From: Patescibacteria group bacterium
GTDB taxonomy: Bacteria > Patescibacteriota > Minisyncoccia > Phycocordibacterales > Phycocordibacteraceae
NCBI GenBank assembly: GCA_019752595.1
Contig: JAIELV010000001.1
Location: 442,551 to 489,208 of the forward strand
Direction of reading: 5' to 3'
DNA length: 46,658 nucleotides
Position numbers and translations under genes: made by a program. Position 1 is the stretch's first letter. Every line of letters starts with the position of its first letter. This document shows, piece after piece, positions 23,562-30,955 of this stretch. The notes under the pieces are model-generated. The model was given only the letters and a program-made list of their open reading frames with translations. It did no database searches and was not told where the DNA came from.

Positions 23562-24097
23562 TTCGTTGTGCGTTGACGATGCAGAACAAGCAGCATGAGT
23601 ATAATCACGAACGCGAGCATCGAGAACGCAACCAAGGGGAATGTAATGTAATCAAACTCATAGATAAACCGTTTTCCGCAGTCCCCACCTGAAGCGGGGC
23701 ACGGAAGTGCGCTGCCTTCGCTTATCTGAATGTAGTGGTGATAGAGAGAAACGACAGCACCGAAGATAGAAAGCCAAATTGCATACCACGCTGCGCGCAC
23801 ATCCTTCAAAAACAGTGCGACACCAAAGACCACGACTTGCGAATAGATAAACACTCTCTGCATCCAGCAGAGCCCGCACGGAATAACACCGTACATTTCC
23901 GAATACACAAGACTCATAACAGCAGACGCGAGTGTTAAAAGAAAGCCGAGTAGGAGCCCCCACTTCCCTAAAAGATCCGCAATCGGAGCGACAGTAGGAT
24001 TATTTCTAAAAAGAAACACGCCCAAAAGTACCACTGCGCCTATTTGAAGCGCAATCGTGCCCAAAGCAACGAGGTAATTGAGCTCAAATACAGTCAT
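23558..24097 (-). CDS. dsbB: Disulfide bond formation protein DsbB/BdbC
   Basis: 179 residues with five hydrophobic segments. The redox motif CGLCWMQR is near residue 77, the first Cys pair of DsbB facing the outside. A second pair is in LPCPASGGDCGKRF near residue 132. DsbB oxidises a thiol oxidase partner and passes electrons to quinones. The gene lies 6 bases downstream of an anchored thioredoxin-like protein, its likely partner. Confidence 0.93.
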   Translation of the reverse strand: MTVFELNYLVALGTIALQIGAVVLLGVFLFRNNPTVAPIADLLGKWGLLLGFLLTLASAVMSLVYSEMYGVIPCGLCWMQRVFIYSQVVVFGVALFLKDVRAAWYAIWLSIFGAVVSLYHHYIQISEGSALPCPASGGDCGKRFIYEFDYITFPLVAFSMLAFVIILMLLVLHRQRTTK

Positions 24098-24103
24098 ACA
24101 AAA

Positions 24104-24496
24104 TTACTCAGGAAGCGCGCACTTGGTTTTTTCAGCGAGAACCGCCAACTGTTGCTCTCCCGTAACGCGCGTGCCGTCTGGGAAATCCCACGTTGGATAA
24201 TTGGTGACGTCTTTTGCTCGGCACTGCTCCAACTGACCGTTACCATCAGGCGTTGAGCATTCAACGTATGGTAGAAGTTTTACTGATGAACCGAACATTT
24301 TCTTTTGCGCTTGGCAGTGAGGACACCAGAACGCCCCGTAGAAGATAGCTCCGCTGTCTTTGATGCACTGGGTAAATGAATCAAGCTTACCAGGTGACCC
24401 AGGAGCGCCATTTGAAGAGCCAAAAATCACTACGCCTCCCGCAACAAGGGCGAGAACAACGGTACCAATGATAATCGCGGGGGTGTTATTTTGCAT
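24104..24496 (-). CDS. Membrane-anchored thioredoxin-like protein of VKOR-partner type
   Basis: 130 residues: a TM anchor (about 8-27), then a thioredoxin-like domain with GAFWCPHCQAQKKMFG, active site C-P-H-C. The rest (YVECSTPDGNGQLEQCRAKDVTNYPTWDF) matches the thioredoxin domain that is normally fused to VKOR proteins. Here it stands alone next to DsbB, so it is probably the substrate oxidase that DsbB recharges. TATACT (24508-24503, minus) ends 7 bases before the ATG, so a leaderless mRNA is predicted. Confidence 0.88.
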   Translation of the reverse strand: MQNNTPAIIIGTVVLALVAGGVVIFGSSNGAPGSPGKLDSFTQCIKDSGAIFYGAFWCPHCQAQKKMFGSSVKLLPYVECSTPDGNGQLEQCRAKDVTNYPTWDFPDGTRVTGEQQLAVLAEKTKCALPE

Positions 24497-24538
24497 CCGT
24501 TTAGTATATCGCGCCAGCGTTTACACGGAAAGACTGAA

Positions 24539-25462
24539 TTATTCAATCGGTGCGCGGGCAATGCTACCCATGAGGCGCGACACGCGATACATAGCAAAAA
24601 GCAAAACTGCGCCTGCAATATACTGCGAAACTTCAAGGACAGTGCCGTAGAGGAAGTAATCCAAAACCACGGCGGTCATCGGAAACGCGAGCTCTACGAT
24701 TGTGGCAACAGATGCAGGCGTTTTCTTAAGCCCACGATAATACACCCACAAAGCAAACATTCCCGTTGAGAGCGCAATGACGAGAAGCGTACCCAATTGC
24801 CCCACTGTCACTGCCGTCAAAGATGGAGCGGAGTTTAGTGCAACAACGAAGAGGAGTGCAATAGGCACCGTCAAGAGAAAGCGAAGTCCTGTGATAAAAG
24901 TGTTTGAGTGTGAAAGAAGCGTAAAGCGGGAAAAAGCTGTAGAGGAACCCCACGCAATAGCCGCAAGCAAGGCATACATAGCCGCGGACACATACGCACC
25001 CCCCTCTCCAAAATTCACAATACCGTTCGGGAACGTAACGAAATAGCCTGCAACCAGTGCAAGACCTGCCCATACCGCATACGCCTTTGTTGGCCGTTCT
25101 TTCAAAACGAGCCACGCGGTGAGAACGGTAAACAAAGGCTGAAGCTTTTGAATAAGAAAAACAACCGAAAAAGGAATGAAGCTTATTTTGAGAAGCGCGG
25201 TCGTAAAGAAAAGCGTGCCCAAAACTCCAGAAAGTAACGACACGAGGCCGATTGCGCCCCACTCTTTCTTGGTCAACTTCTCTTTCTTCCAGTTCATGAA
25301 AATGAACGGGAGAAGAATGATGAGCCCAATAAGATGTTCATAGAACACAATCGTCGCAGGAGGCAGATCGTATAGCGTACGGCGCAACACACCGTCGATT
25401 CCCCACAAAACGGCTGCGAAGAAAATCAGAAGCGGTCCGATGCCAAGAAATGTATCTTTCAT
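24539..25462 (-). CDS. EamA-family DMT transporter
   Basis: 307 residues with about ten TM helices in two EamA repeats: the first from GPLLIFFAAVLWGIDGVLRR, the second from ALLAAIAWGSSTAFSRF. This family exports or imports small metabolites; the substrate is unknown. The gene is preceded by an unusually long structured region (25505-25812) with a terminator 43 bases before the ATG. Confidence 0.9.
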   Translation of the reverse strand: MKDTFLGIGPLLIFFAAVLWGIDGVLRRTLYDLPPATIVFYEHLIGLIILLPFIFMNWKKEKLTKKEWGAIGLVSLLSGVLGTLFFTTALLKISFIPFSVVFLIQKLQPLFTVLTAWLVLKERPTKAYAVWAGLALVAGYFVTFPNGIVNFGEGGAYVSAAMYALLAAIAWGSSTAFSRFTLLSHSNTFITGLRFLLTVPIALLFVVALNSAPSLTAVTVGQLGTLLVIALSTGMFALWVYYRGLKKTPASVATIVELAFPMTAVVLDYFLYGTVLEVSQYIAGAVLLFAMYRVSRLMGSIARAPIE

Positions 25463-25504
25463 AAAAAATTTTTATGCTAAACGTGCTTTACATAAAATTA
25501 AAAT

Positions 25505-25524
25505 ACCCCCGTTTCTTCGGGGGT
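25505..25524. terminator. Intrinsic terminator upstream of the DMT transporter
   Basis: Arms ACCCCCG and CGGGGGT around TTTCTT. On the minus strand T-rich sequence follows (ATTTTAATTTTATG). It lies 43 bases before the DMT transporter ATG. It either ends transcripts from the region upstream (25570-25812) or acts as a switch in a long leader. Confidence 0.8.
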
Positions 25525-25546
25525 TTGATTTTACGTTTACGATAAC

Positions 25547-25566
25547 TGATATGATATATCATATCA
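25547..25566. repeat. 20-bp perfect palindrome
   Basis: Arms TGATATGATA and TATCATATCA with no spacer. A/T-rich perfect palindromes of this length are typical of dimeric repressor sites. It lies between the short ORF at 25570 and the terminator at 25505. Confidence 0.55.
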
Positions 25567-25569
25567 AAA

Positions 25570-25668
25570 TCACAGACGTATACATACCTCAATGTTTTTG
25601 AAGTATGTTCCCCCTTTCATCCCGACTATACGGTCGGTCGCAGAATCTAACTGCAGTCGTGTGTCCAT
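25570..25668 (-). CDS. Possible 32-residue peptide gene in intergenic region
   Basis: An ATG at 25668 opens a 32-codon frame whose middle reads DRIVGMKGGTYFKNIEV and which ends at TGA (25570). The peptide looks protein-like, but there is only a weak AGAG before the start and the region is full of short palindromes. It could equally be part of a structured RNA. A minus-strand TATACT at 25808-25803 could drive it. Confidence 0.3.
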   Translation of the reverse strand: MDTRLQLDSATDRIVGMKGGTYFKNIEVCIRL

Positions 25669-25680
25669 CTCTGAACACTC

Positions 25681-25790
25681 GCGGACTCGTCTCACCCGCC
25701 GAAGCATTGTGCGAAGGCGGGCGGGATTTACCGCCGATCAGGAATTCCTCGCCTCGCCGAAATCTCGACAGAGGCGGGTCACCTAACCCC
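25681..25790. repeat. Cluster of GC-rich palindromic repeats
   Basis: GCGGACTCGTC is followed by ACCCGCCGAAGC and, after a loop, GCGAAGGCGGG (6-bp CCCGCC/GGCGGG stem). A second unit, CGCCTC with GAGGCG, spans about 25751-25777. The opening GCGGACTCGTC and the CCGCCGAAGC core recur inside typA at 29359-29396, so this is a dispersed repeat family, here in non-coding DNA. Confidence 0.6.
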
Positions 25791-25812
25791 GAAGGAACAC
25801 ACGTAGTATATC

Positions 25813-26466
25813 TTAATTCTCAGACGAGAGTTTATTTGCTTTGGAATTCAGTTCCCAAGCCAGGTTGGTGAGAATGCTGGGAAATTTATAGCGAACTGAT
25901 TCGATAAAACCATTGAGGTGCGGCAGCGCGTATACACGGTCGGCGCTTACGTTTGTAAAGTCCTTCCACAAACTCTCTTCATTCTCCTTCCAACGCTCAA
26001 TCAGCCGTACAGTCGGGAGCACTAACCCAGGATTCACTTTTTCATCGAAAACCACTTTTCTTTTTTTACCCATCGGGTCTTCAATGTAAATATCTTTCAC
26101 CTTAAACCAATCACGAGAATAGTGATCCGACCAAGTGTCACTTACGTGAAGACCTCCGTTTTCAGCTAAGCGAATTTCATTACGCTTCTCATACGCTGGG
26201 TCAACATAACCGACTTCTGAATCTACGGTAATATCAGCGTAATTACGTTCACGCGTCCTCTGCAACGCGAAAAGTGTACCGAAATGACTAATAGCTCCAT
26301 CAACGGAGGCGTCAGAGTAGAACTGGGCTTTTGGCCCCACAACGTAACCGACATTCTGTAAAAGGCGTATTGCCAGGTCTTTTTTTAAACCCTTTATCGC
26401 TTCAGACGCCTCTATCGATGAGCTTTGCGCCTCCCCTCTTAGACGCCATCGTTCTTGTGAGTCCAT
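25813..26466 (-). CDS. Protein of unknown function, divergent from a TrmB regulator
   Basis: 217 residues, soluble, charged, no TM helix, no Cys. I recognise no domain. Notable stretches are LAIRLLQNVGYVVGPKAQFYSDASVDGAISHFGTLFAL near residue 30 and RDWFKVKDIYIEDPMGKKRKVVFDEKVNPG near residue 118. It shares a 103-base promoter region with the TrmB-type regulator, which may control it. A TATACT lies just after the stop on the same strand. Confidence 0.7.
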   Translation of the reverse strand: MDSQERWRLRGEAQSSSIEASEAIKGLKKDLAIRLLQNVGYVVGPKAQFYSDASVDGAISHFGTLFALQRTRERNYADITVDSEVGYVDPAYEKRNEIRLAENGGLHVSDTWSDHYSRDWFKVKDIYIEDPMGKKRKVVFDEKVNPGLVLPTVRLIERWKENEESLWKDFTNVSADRVYALPHLNGFIESVRYKFPSILTNLAWELNSKANKLSSEN

Positions 26467-26514
26467 AATCGTAATAAATTAATACACTTATAACGTTAAG
26501 ATAATAAAATAGGC

Positions 26515-26542
26515 TTGTAAATAAGTTAATATTTGATATAAT
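26515..26542 (+). promoter_or_regulatory. Promoter of the TrmB-type regulator
   Basis: TTGTAA at 26515-26520 and TATAAT at 26537-26542 with a 16-base spacer. The predicted transcription start (about 26549) falls inside the palindrome at 26545-26567. Confidence 0.75.
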
Positions 26543-26544
26543 AA

Positions 26545-26567
26545 AGTGTAATTAATTACAACACTTT
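26545..26567. promoter_or_regulatory. Candidate operator over the TrmB start site
   Basis: Nested symmetry: outer arms AAGTGT and ACACTT, and an inner perfect 12-bp palindrome GTAATTAATTAC at 26548-26559. A related half-site in opposite orientation (AATTAATACACTT) lies near 26478, closer to the divergent gene. Position over the start site suggests autoregulation and possible control of the divergent gene. Confidence 0.55.
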
Positions 26568-26569
26568 CA

Positions 26570-27319
26570 ATGAATCTTCAAAAAACCCTTGAGAACATTG
26601 GATTACCTGGGAACGAAAGCAGGGTCTACCTGGCAGCTTTGGAGCTGGGCGAAACCCCATATTCCGCCCTTGCCGAGAAGGCGGGGGTAAAAAGAGCGAC
26701 CCTCTACTACGACGTCTTACCTGCTCTTATGGAAAAGGGGCTTATAGTGCAGAAAGTTATTGGGAAAAGAAAGTACCTGGTCGCGCAGGATTTGCAGGCA
26801 CATCTTGAAAACAAGAAAGCGGAATTGGCACAAGCAGAAAAAGAAATTCCGCATTTACGTGCGCTTCTTGCCTCTGCAACGGTGAAACCGACTTTGCTTT
26901 TTTTTGAAGGAGTGGAAGGTATAAAAAAGGTCTGGCAGGATCATTTGAAACAAAGCGAACCCATACTGGAATGTATAGGCATAGAAGAAATACATCCCGA
27001 ATTACAAAAATACGTCAAGGAACATTACATATGGAAGAGAGCAGAAAAGAAAATTCCGCTCAAAATGCTCATCAGCGGTCCGACAGTGGCCGGTATTTTT
27101 AAAGTAAAATCCGATCCGTACGAATTACGCGAGGTGCGAAATATCGACGGTTCTCTATTCCCTATTCCCTTAGGATGCGACGTGTACGGAGATTCCGTGT
27201 CGATAACGCTTCATAGAAAAGATAGCGAACCAGTCGGACTAATTATCCGCTCAAAAGAAATTGCAACCACAATGCGCTCCCTCTTTGCGATAGCGTGGGA
27301 ACAAGCGAAAAAAGTGTAA
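26570..27319 (+). CDS. TrmB-family transcriptional regulator
   Basis: 249 residues. The N-terminal winged helix (about 1-70) reads LGLPGNESRVYLAALELGETPYSALAEKAGVKRATLYYDVLPALMEKGL, with LQK at the very start, the typical TrmB HTH. A coiled segment (about 78-105) precedes an effector-like domain with LLFFEGVEGIKKVW. TrmB proteins are common in archaea and in CPR bacteria, and respond to sugars in some archaea; the ligand here is unknown. Divergent promoter region and candidate operator are upstream. Confidence 0.88.
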   Translation: MNLQKTLENIGLPGNESRVYLAALELGETPYSALAEKAGVKRATLYYDVLPALMEKGLIVQKVIGKRKYLVAQDLQAHLENKKAELAQAEKEIPHLRALLASATVKPTLLFFEGVEGIKKVWQDHLKQSEPILECIGIEEIHPELQKYVKEHYIWKRAEKKIPLKMLISGPTVAGIFKVKSDPYELREVRNIDGSLFPIPLGCDVYGDSVSITLHRKDSEPVGLIIRSKEIATTMRSLFAIAWEQAKKV

Positions 27320-27355
27320 ATATCAGGAATGCTTCGCTTGCGCGGGTGGGCCTCA

Positions 27356-27473
27356 GAGAAAATAGCCGCGAGCGGTTATTTTCCTCTTCGTAAGCCTAGA
27401 CGCTATGCTTTATGCGGGGCCTACTCGCACAAAATGAGCGCGAGCTCTCATTTTCGTGCTCGCAACCCCGCAT
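27356..27473. repeat. Two consecutive large hairpins between convergent genes
   Basis: Hairpin 1 (27356-27386): arms GAGAAAATAGCCGC and GCGGTTATTTTCCTC, nearly no loop. Hairpin 2 (27412-27473): outer arms ATGCGGGG and CCCCGCAT, inner AAAATGAG and CTCATTTT around CGCGAGCT. Both share the pattern AAAAT...CGCGAGC...ATTTT. Hairpin 2 includes the stop codon of the 27448 gene. They could act as terminators for both converging transcripts or be repeat units. Confidence 0.65.
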
Positions 27474-28131
27474 CATTCTCCAGAAACCCAAAGAAAGCGC
27501 CACTCCCCACGTACCACAGCATGTGTATTGCTGTCGCATAATAAACGCCTCCTTCAACATTCAGTATGAGAAACGGCAACACAAATCCGCCTAGCGTAGC
27601 AAACAGTGAGAAATAAAGTGCCCATATTACACGCGTCGAAAGAAACATGTGCAAGTGGGAAAGAAAGAAAATACCTGCAAACAGCGGTACGAGTGTATCA
27701 AACGGCACGCCCGCCTTATACATAATCAGTATCAAAATACCCGCAACCAGTTGCTGAAACAGCACATCGCCTGTTTTTGATAAAAGATACTTGTCTTCAA
27801 TCAACAGAAACTGCTGATCAGGGTTCGCTTTCGCCAAATGGTCAGGCTCTTTATCAAGTGCTTGAAGTCTGTTATATATCCACGGATTCAAAACGGTCAA
27901 AACCACGAGTCCAACAAAAACGCTCAGAATTGAATCTGGGAAGAAAAGCTCTTTTGTGTAGTCCCAGAAAAGCCCCGCAACCGCGAGCCCCATAAAAATA
28001 AAATACAAAAATGTGAGGGTCGGATTTTTTGAAAACGAAAGATGTAAGCGTCGATTGAAGACGTAAATAAATGTCAGACGGTTAATCAGCAAAATACCAA
28101 AAAGTAGTGCCACTTCAAGCCACACATTCAT
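27448..28131 (-). CDS. Polytopic membrane protein of unknown function
   Basis: 227 residues with about six TM helices (for example VALLFGILLINRLTFIYVF, TFLYFIFMGLAVAGLFW, ILSVFVGLVVLTVLNP) and a soluble loop near residue 90-115. No recognised family. TATTAT (28144-28139, minus) ends 8 bases before the ATG, so it has its own, nearly leaderless, promoter although it follows typA by only 23 bases. The C-terminal codons lie in hairpin 2. Confidence 0.78.
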   Translation of the reverse strand: MNVWLEVALLFGILLINRLTFIYVFNRRLHLSFSKNPTLTFLYFIFMGLAVAGLFWDYTKELFFPDSILSVFVGLVVLTVLNPWIYNRLQALDKEPDHLAKANPDQQFLLIEDKYLLSKTGDVLFQQLVAGILILIMYKAGVPFDTLVPLFAGIFFLSHLHMFLSTRVIWALYFSLFATLGGFVLPFLILNVEGGVYYATAIHMLWYVGSGAFFGFLENDAGLRARK

Positions 28132-28154
28132 ACCGCATATAATACGGTATCTTT

Positions 28155-29957
28155 TTAGGCTATATCTTTGCGGCGTGCCTTTGCACGGTCGTTGTCGGTC
28201 AAGAATTTTTTTCGAAGGCGAATATTCAATGGCGTAATTTCCAAAAATTCATCTTCACCCATCACTTCCAATCCACGCTCAATGGACAAGGTCCACGGAG
28301 GAACTATGTTAATCGCTTCGTCAGATCCTGAAGCGCGCATGTTCGTAAGTTGTTTACCTTTAGTCGGGTTCACCATCATCTCCTCGCCCTTTGAAGTATT
28401 GCCAATGACCATACCCTCATACACTTCAATAGTCGGTCCGATATACAAAGTGCCACGATCCTGCAGATTCCACAGTGAGAAGCCAAGCGCTTTGCCGCTT
28501 TCCATAGAAACCATAGAACCCGTAAGACGCTTTTTAATCTCTCCGCTGAACTTCTTGAATCCTATGAAGCGGGAAGAAAGAATACCTTCACCTTTGGTAT
28601 CGATAACGAACTGGTTTTTGTATCCCAAAAGTCCACGTGTCGGTCCTTCAAACGTTAGGCGCACCTGATTACCATGCGTCACCAAGTTCTGCATCACAAA
28701 TCCGCGAAGCCCCAAGCGTTCAATAATAGGACCTTGGAATTCAGACGGGGTGTCGATAATGACCTCTTCAAACGGTTCAGTCTTAACTCCGTTTTCTTCA
28801 TGGAAAATAACTTTCGGCTGAGACACCATCAATTCAAATCCTTCACGTCGCATGTTTTCAAGAAGAATTGAAATGTGCAGTTCTCCACGGCCCGACACCT
28901 TGAACGATTCAGTTGCAGTAAAATCAACTTTCAAACCAACGTTCACTTCAAGCTCTTTCTCCAAGCGCTCGCGAATCTGACGAGTGGTAACAAACTTTCC
29001 TTCTTTCCCTGCAAACGGACTTGAGTTCGGATAAAAATTCAAAACGATTGTCGGCTCATCGATAGCAATTGCGGGGAGTGCTTCTGCATTCGCATCGGTC
29101 GTCACGGTTTCTCCGATGTAAATATCTGAAAGTCCTGCAATGAGTGCAATGTCGCCAGATGATGCTGATTCAGCCTCTTCCCTTTTAAGACCACGGAATG
29201 TAAACACTTTCGTGATTTTTCCTGAGCGTGTTTCACCGCTCGGCTGTTTTATCAAAACCTGCTGACCCATTTTCACTGTTCCCTGATAAATACGTGCAAC
29301 CGCCAAACGTCCCAAGAAGTTGTCGTACGCAAGGTTGAATGGCTGCAAAAGAAGTGCTGCGGACTCGTCCGCCGAAGCCTCGGCGGAGGCGGAAGGAATA
29401 TGCGAAAGTATTGTATCCAAAAGTGGCATCAAATCGCTTGATTCGTCCGTCAATTTTTTCTTCGCGATTCCCTGCTTACCAATTGCATACACAACTGGGA
29501 AGTTTGACTGGTCGTCGTTTGCACCGAGTTCAAGGAAAAGTTCCAACACCTGCTCTTCGCATCGGTCGGGGTCAGCGGCTGGCTTGTCGATTTTGTTGAT
29601 GACCACAATCGGCTTCAAACCAAGCTCGAGTGACTTCTTCAACACGAAGCGAGTCTGAGGCATCGGACCTTCCTGAGCGTCAACAACAAGGAGAACGGTA
29701 TCGATAGAGCGAAGCACACGTTCCACTTCTGAGCCGAAGTCGGCGTGACCTGGGGTGTCGACGATATTTATCTTTGTATCTTTATAGAAAACAGCTGCGT
29801 TTTTCGCGTAAATCGTAATTCCGCGCTCCTGTTCAAGCTTGTTTGAGTCCATCGAAACACCCTCTTCGCCGACCCCTGTCTGCTTCAAAAGCGCGTCCGT
29901 GAGGGTGGTTTTTCCGTGGTCCACGTGGGCAATAATAGCTATGTTTCGTATCTCCAT
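28155..29957 (-). CDS. typA: Ribosome-associated GTPase TypA/BipA
   Basis: About 600 residues from the ATG at 29957 (MEIRNIAIIAHVDHGKTTL). Translational GTPase motifs: G1 AHVDHGKTT, G3 DTPGHADFG, G4 NKIDKPAAD; switch I contains EQERGITIYAKN. The C-terminal BipA-specific domain is present (GFKKFSGEIKKRLTGSMVSMESGKALGFSLWNLQDRG). TypA helps ribosome assembly and stress responses. Unusual: the segment SASAEASADESA near residue 200, encoded by a GC-rich palindrome. Confidence 0.97.
   Translation of the reverse strand: MEIRNIAIIAHVDHGKTTLTDALLKQTGVGEEGVSMDSNKLEQERGITIYAKNAAVFYKDTKINIVDTPGHADFGSEVERVLRSIDTVLLVVDAQEGPMPQTRFVLKKSLELGLKPIVVINKIDKPAADPDRCEEQVLELFLELGANDDQSNFPVVYAIGKQGIAKKKLTDESSDLMPLLDTILSHIPSASAEASADESAALLLQPFNLAYDNFLGRLAVARIYQGTVKMGQQVLIKQPSGETRSGKITKVFTFRGLKREEAESASSGDIALIAGLSDIYIGETVTTDANAEALPAIAIDEPTIVLNFYPNSSPFAGKEGKFVTTRQIRERLEKELEVNVGLKVDFTATESFKVSGRGELHISILLENMRREGFELMVSQPKVIFHEENGVKTEPFEEVIIDTPSEFQGPIIERLGLRGFVMQNLVTHGNQVRLTFEGPTRGLLGYKNQFVIDTKGEGILSSRFIGFKKFSGEIKKRLTGSMVSMESGKALGFSLWNLQDRGTLYIGPTIEVYEGMVIGNTSKGEEMMVNPTKGKQLTNMRASGSDEAINIVPPWTLSIERGLEVMGEDEFLEITPLNIRLRKKFLTDNDRAKARRKDIA
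29359..29396. repeat. Dispersed palindromic repeat inside typA
   Basis: A perfect palindrome of 8-bp arms (TCCGCCGA and TCGGCGGA) around AGCC, extended by GCGGACTCG on one side and GGCGGAAGG on the other. It lies in frame and encodes the low-complexity segment SASAEASADES, which is absent from typical TypA. It shares sequence with the intergenic repeat at 25681. Confidence 0.75.
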
Positions 29958-29963
29958 GTTATG

Positions 29964-29985
29964 AAAAAAGCTCCGCTCGGAGCTC
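29964..29985 (-). terminator. Intrinsic terminator between purC and typA
   Basis: On the minus strand AGCTCCG, AG, CGGAGCT then TTTTTTC. It lies 35 bases after the purC stop and directly before the typA ATG, leaving only 7 bases between the T-run and the start codon. If typA uses the promoter at 29991, this hairpin lies at the very 5' end of its mRNA. Confidence 0.85.
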
Positions 29986-29990
29986 CTTTC

Positions 29991-30019
29991 ACTGTAACCC
30001 AAAACGTTAAGGAGGTCAA
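29991..30019 (-). promoter_or_regulatory. Candidate typA promoter
   Basis: On the minus strand TTGACC (30019-30014) and TACAGT (29996-29991) are separated by 17 bases. It overlaps the end of purC. Transcription would start around 29984, at the base of the terminator-like hairpin. Confidence 0.55.
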
Positions 30020-30955
30020 TTAAACTCTATATTTTTCTAAGTGTTTTTCAATTCTTACCGCCAAATCCGTAGAATCATCGACCGCAAATTTCTGTCCCGA
30101 AAGCTTTTCATATATTTCAATGTACCTGCGCGAAAGCTCGGCCACCATATCCGCAGGCGCCTCGGGTAAAACCGCATCATTGTACGGGTCGCAATTTTCC
30201 TTAAACCAAATGCGCAGAAATTCCTTATCAAATGCCATCGGCTCCTGCCCCGCTGCAATGCGCGCTTCATATGAATCCTTCAACCAATAGCGGGAATTGT
30301 CCGGCGTGTGTACTTCATCAATCAGAATTACTTTGCCATCGTGGAGTCCGAATTCATATTTGGTATCAACAAGTATGAACCCTTTCTCGGCAGCGTGTTT
30401 CTGTCCGTGCGCAAACAAAGCAAGTGCCGCTCTCTGCATCTCTGCCCATTCTGATCCTGTTGCAAGCCCGCGTGGCACAACCTCATCAAGACTTAGGTTT
30501 TCATCGTGCCCCGCTTTCGTGGTCGGTGTAATCACAGGCCTCGGGAGCGGCATATTTTTCGTCATACCGTCAGGCAACGTAAGTCCGCCAAAATCACGCT
30601 TCCCTTTCTGGTAGTTGGTCCATATAGAGGTATCGGTAACACCCGTCAGGAACCCGCGCACGACTACTTCAACCAAAAACGGTTTTGCTTTTTTCGCAAC
30701 GACAACGTTCGGGTCTGGAATCGCAATTACTTGATTCGGCACAATGTACTCAGTTTCCTTGAACCAAAAAGCCGAAAAAAGATTCAATACGGCTCCTTTG
30801 TGCGGGATATGTGCAATTATCCTGTCGAACGATGAGTGGCGGTCGGTGGTAACAAGAATAATTTTGTCTTCCTGCTCATAAATATCGCGGACCTTTCCGC
30901 GCGTAAGCACACCCAAATTTTTAAAATCCGTTTCTTTTATAACGCTCATAGACAT
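30020..30955 (-). CDS. purC: SAICAR synthetase PurC
   Basis: About 311 residues. It joins CAIR and aspartate with ATP. Motifs: LTRGKVRDIYEQEDKIILVTTDRHSSFDR at residue 15, VEVVVRGFLTGVTDTSIW near residue 95, and the substrate-loop block LPRPVITPTTKAGHDENLSLDEV near residue 145. It is the longer purC type. The start overlaps the purM stop, so it is translationally coupled; ATG at 30955 or 30949. Confidence 0.97.
   Translation of the reverse strand: MSMSVIKETDFKNLGVLTRGKVRDIYEQEDKIILVTTDRHSSFDRIIAHIPHKGAVLNLFSAFWFKETEYIVPNQVIAIPDPNVVVAKKAKPFLVEVVVRGFLTGVTDTSIWTNYQKGKRDFGGLTLPDGMTKNMPLPRPVITPTTKAGHDENLSLDEVVPRGLATGSEWAEMQRAALALFAHGQKHAAEKGFILVDTKYEFGLHDGKVILIDEVHTPDNSRYWLKDSYEARIAAGQEPMAFDKEFLRIWFKENCDPYNDAVLPEAPADMVAELSRRYIEIYEKLSGQKFAVDDSTDLAVRIEKHLEKYRV

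Noticed and set aside
25681-25800. Possible SRP RNA or tmRNA (CCCCGAAGGAACAC resembles the SRP loop motif)
   Set aside because: The conserved SRP core (GTCAGGTCCGGAAGGAAGCAGC) is not present and no tRNA-like ends for tmRNA can be found. The palindromic repeats explain most of the sequence.
25605-25871. Plus-strand 88-residue ORF in the repeat region
   Set aside because: It runs into the 3' end of the minus-strand gene at 25813, consists largely of translated repeat, and has no start signal.
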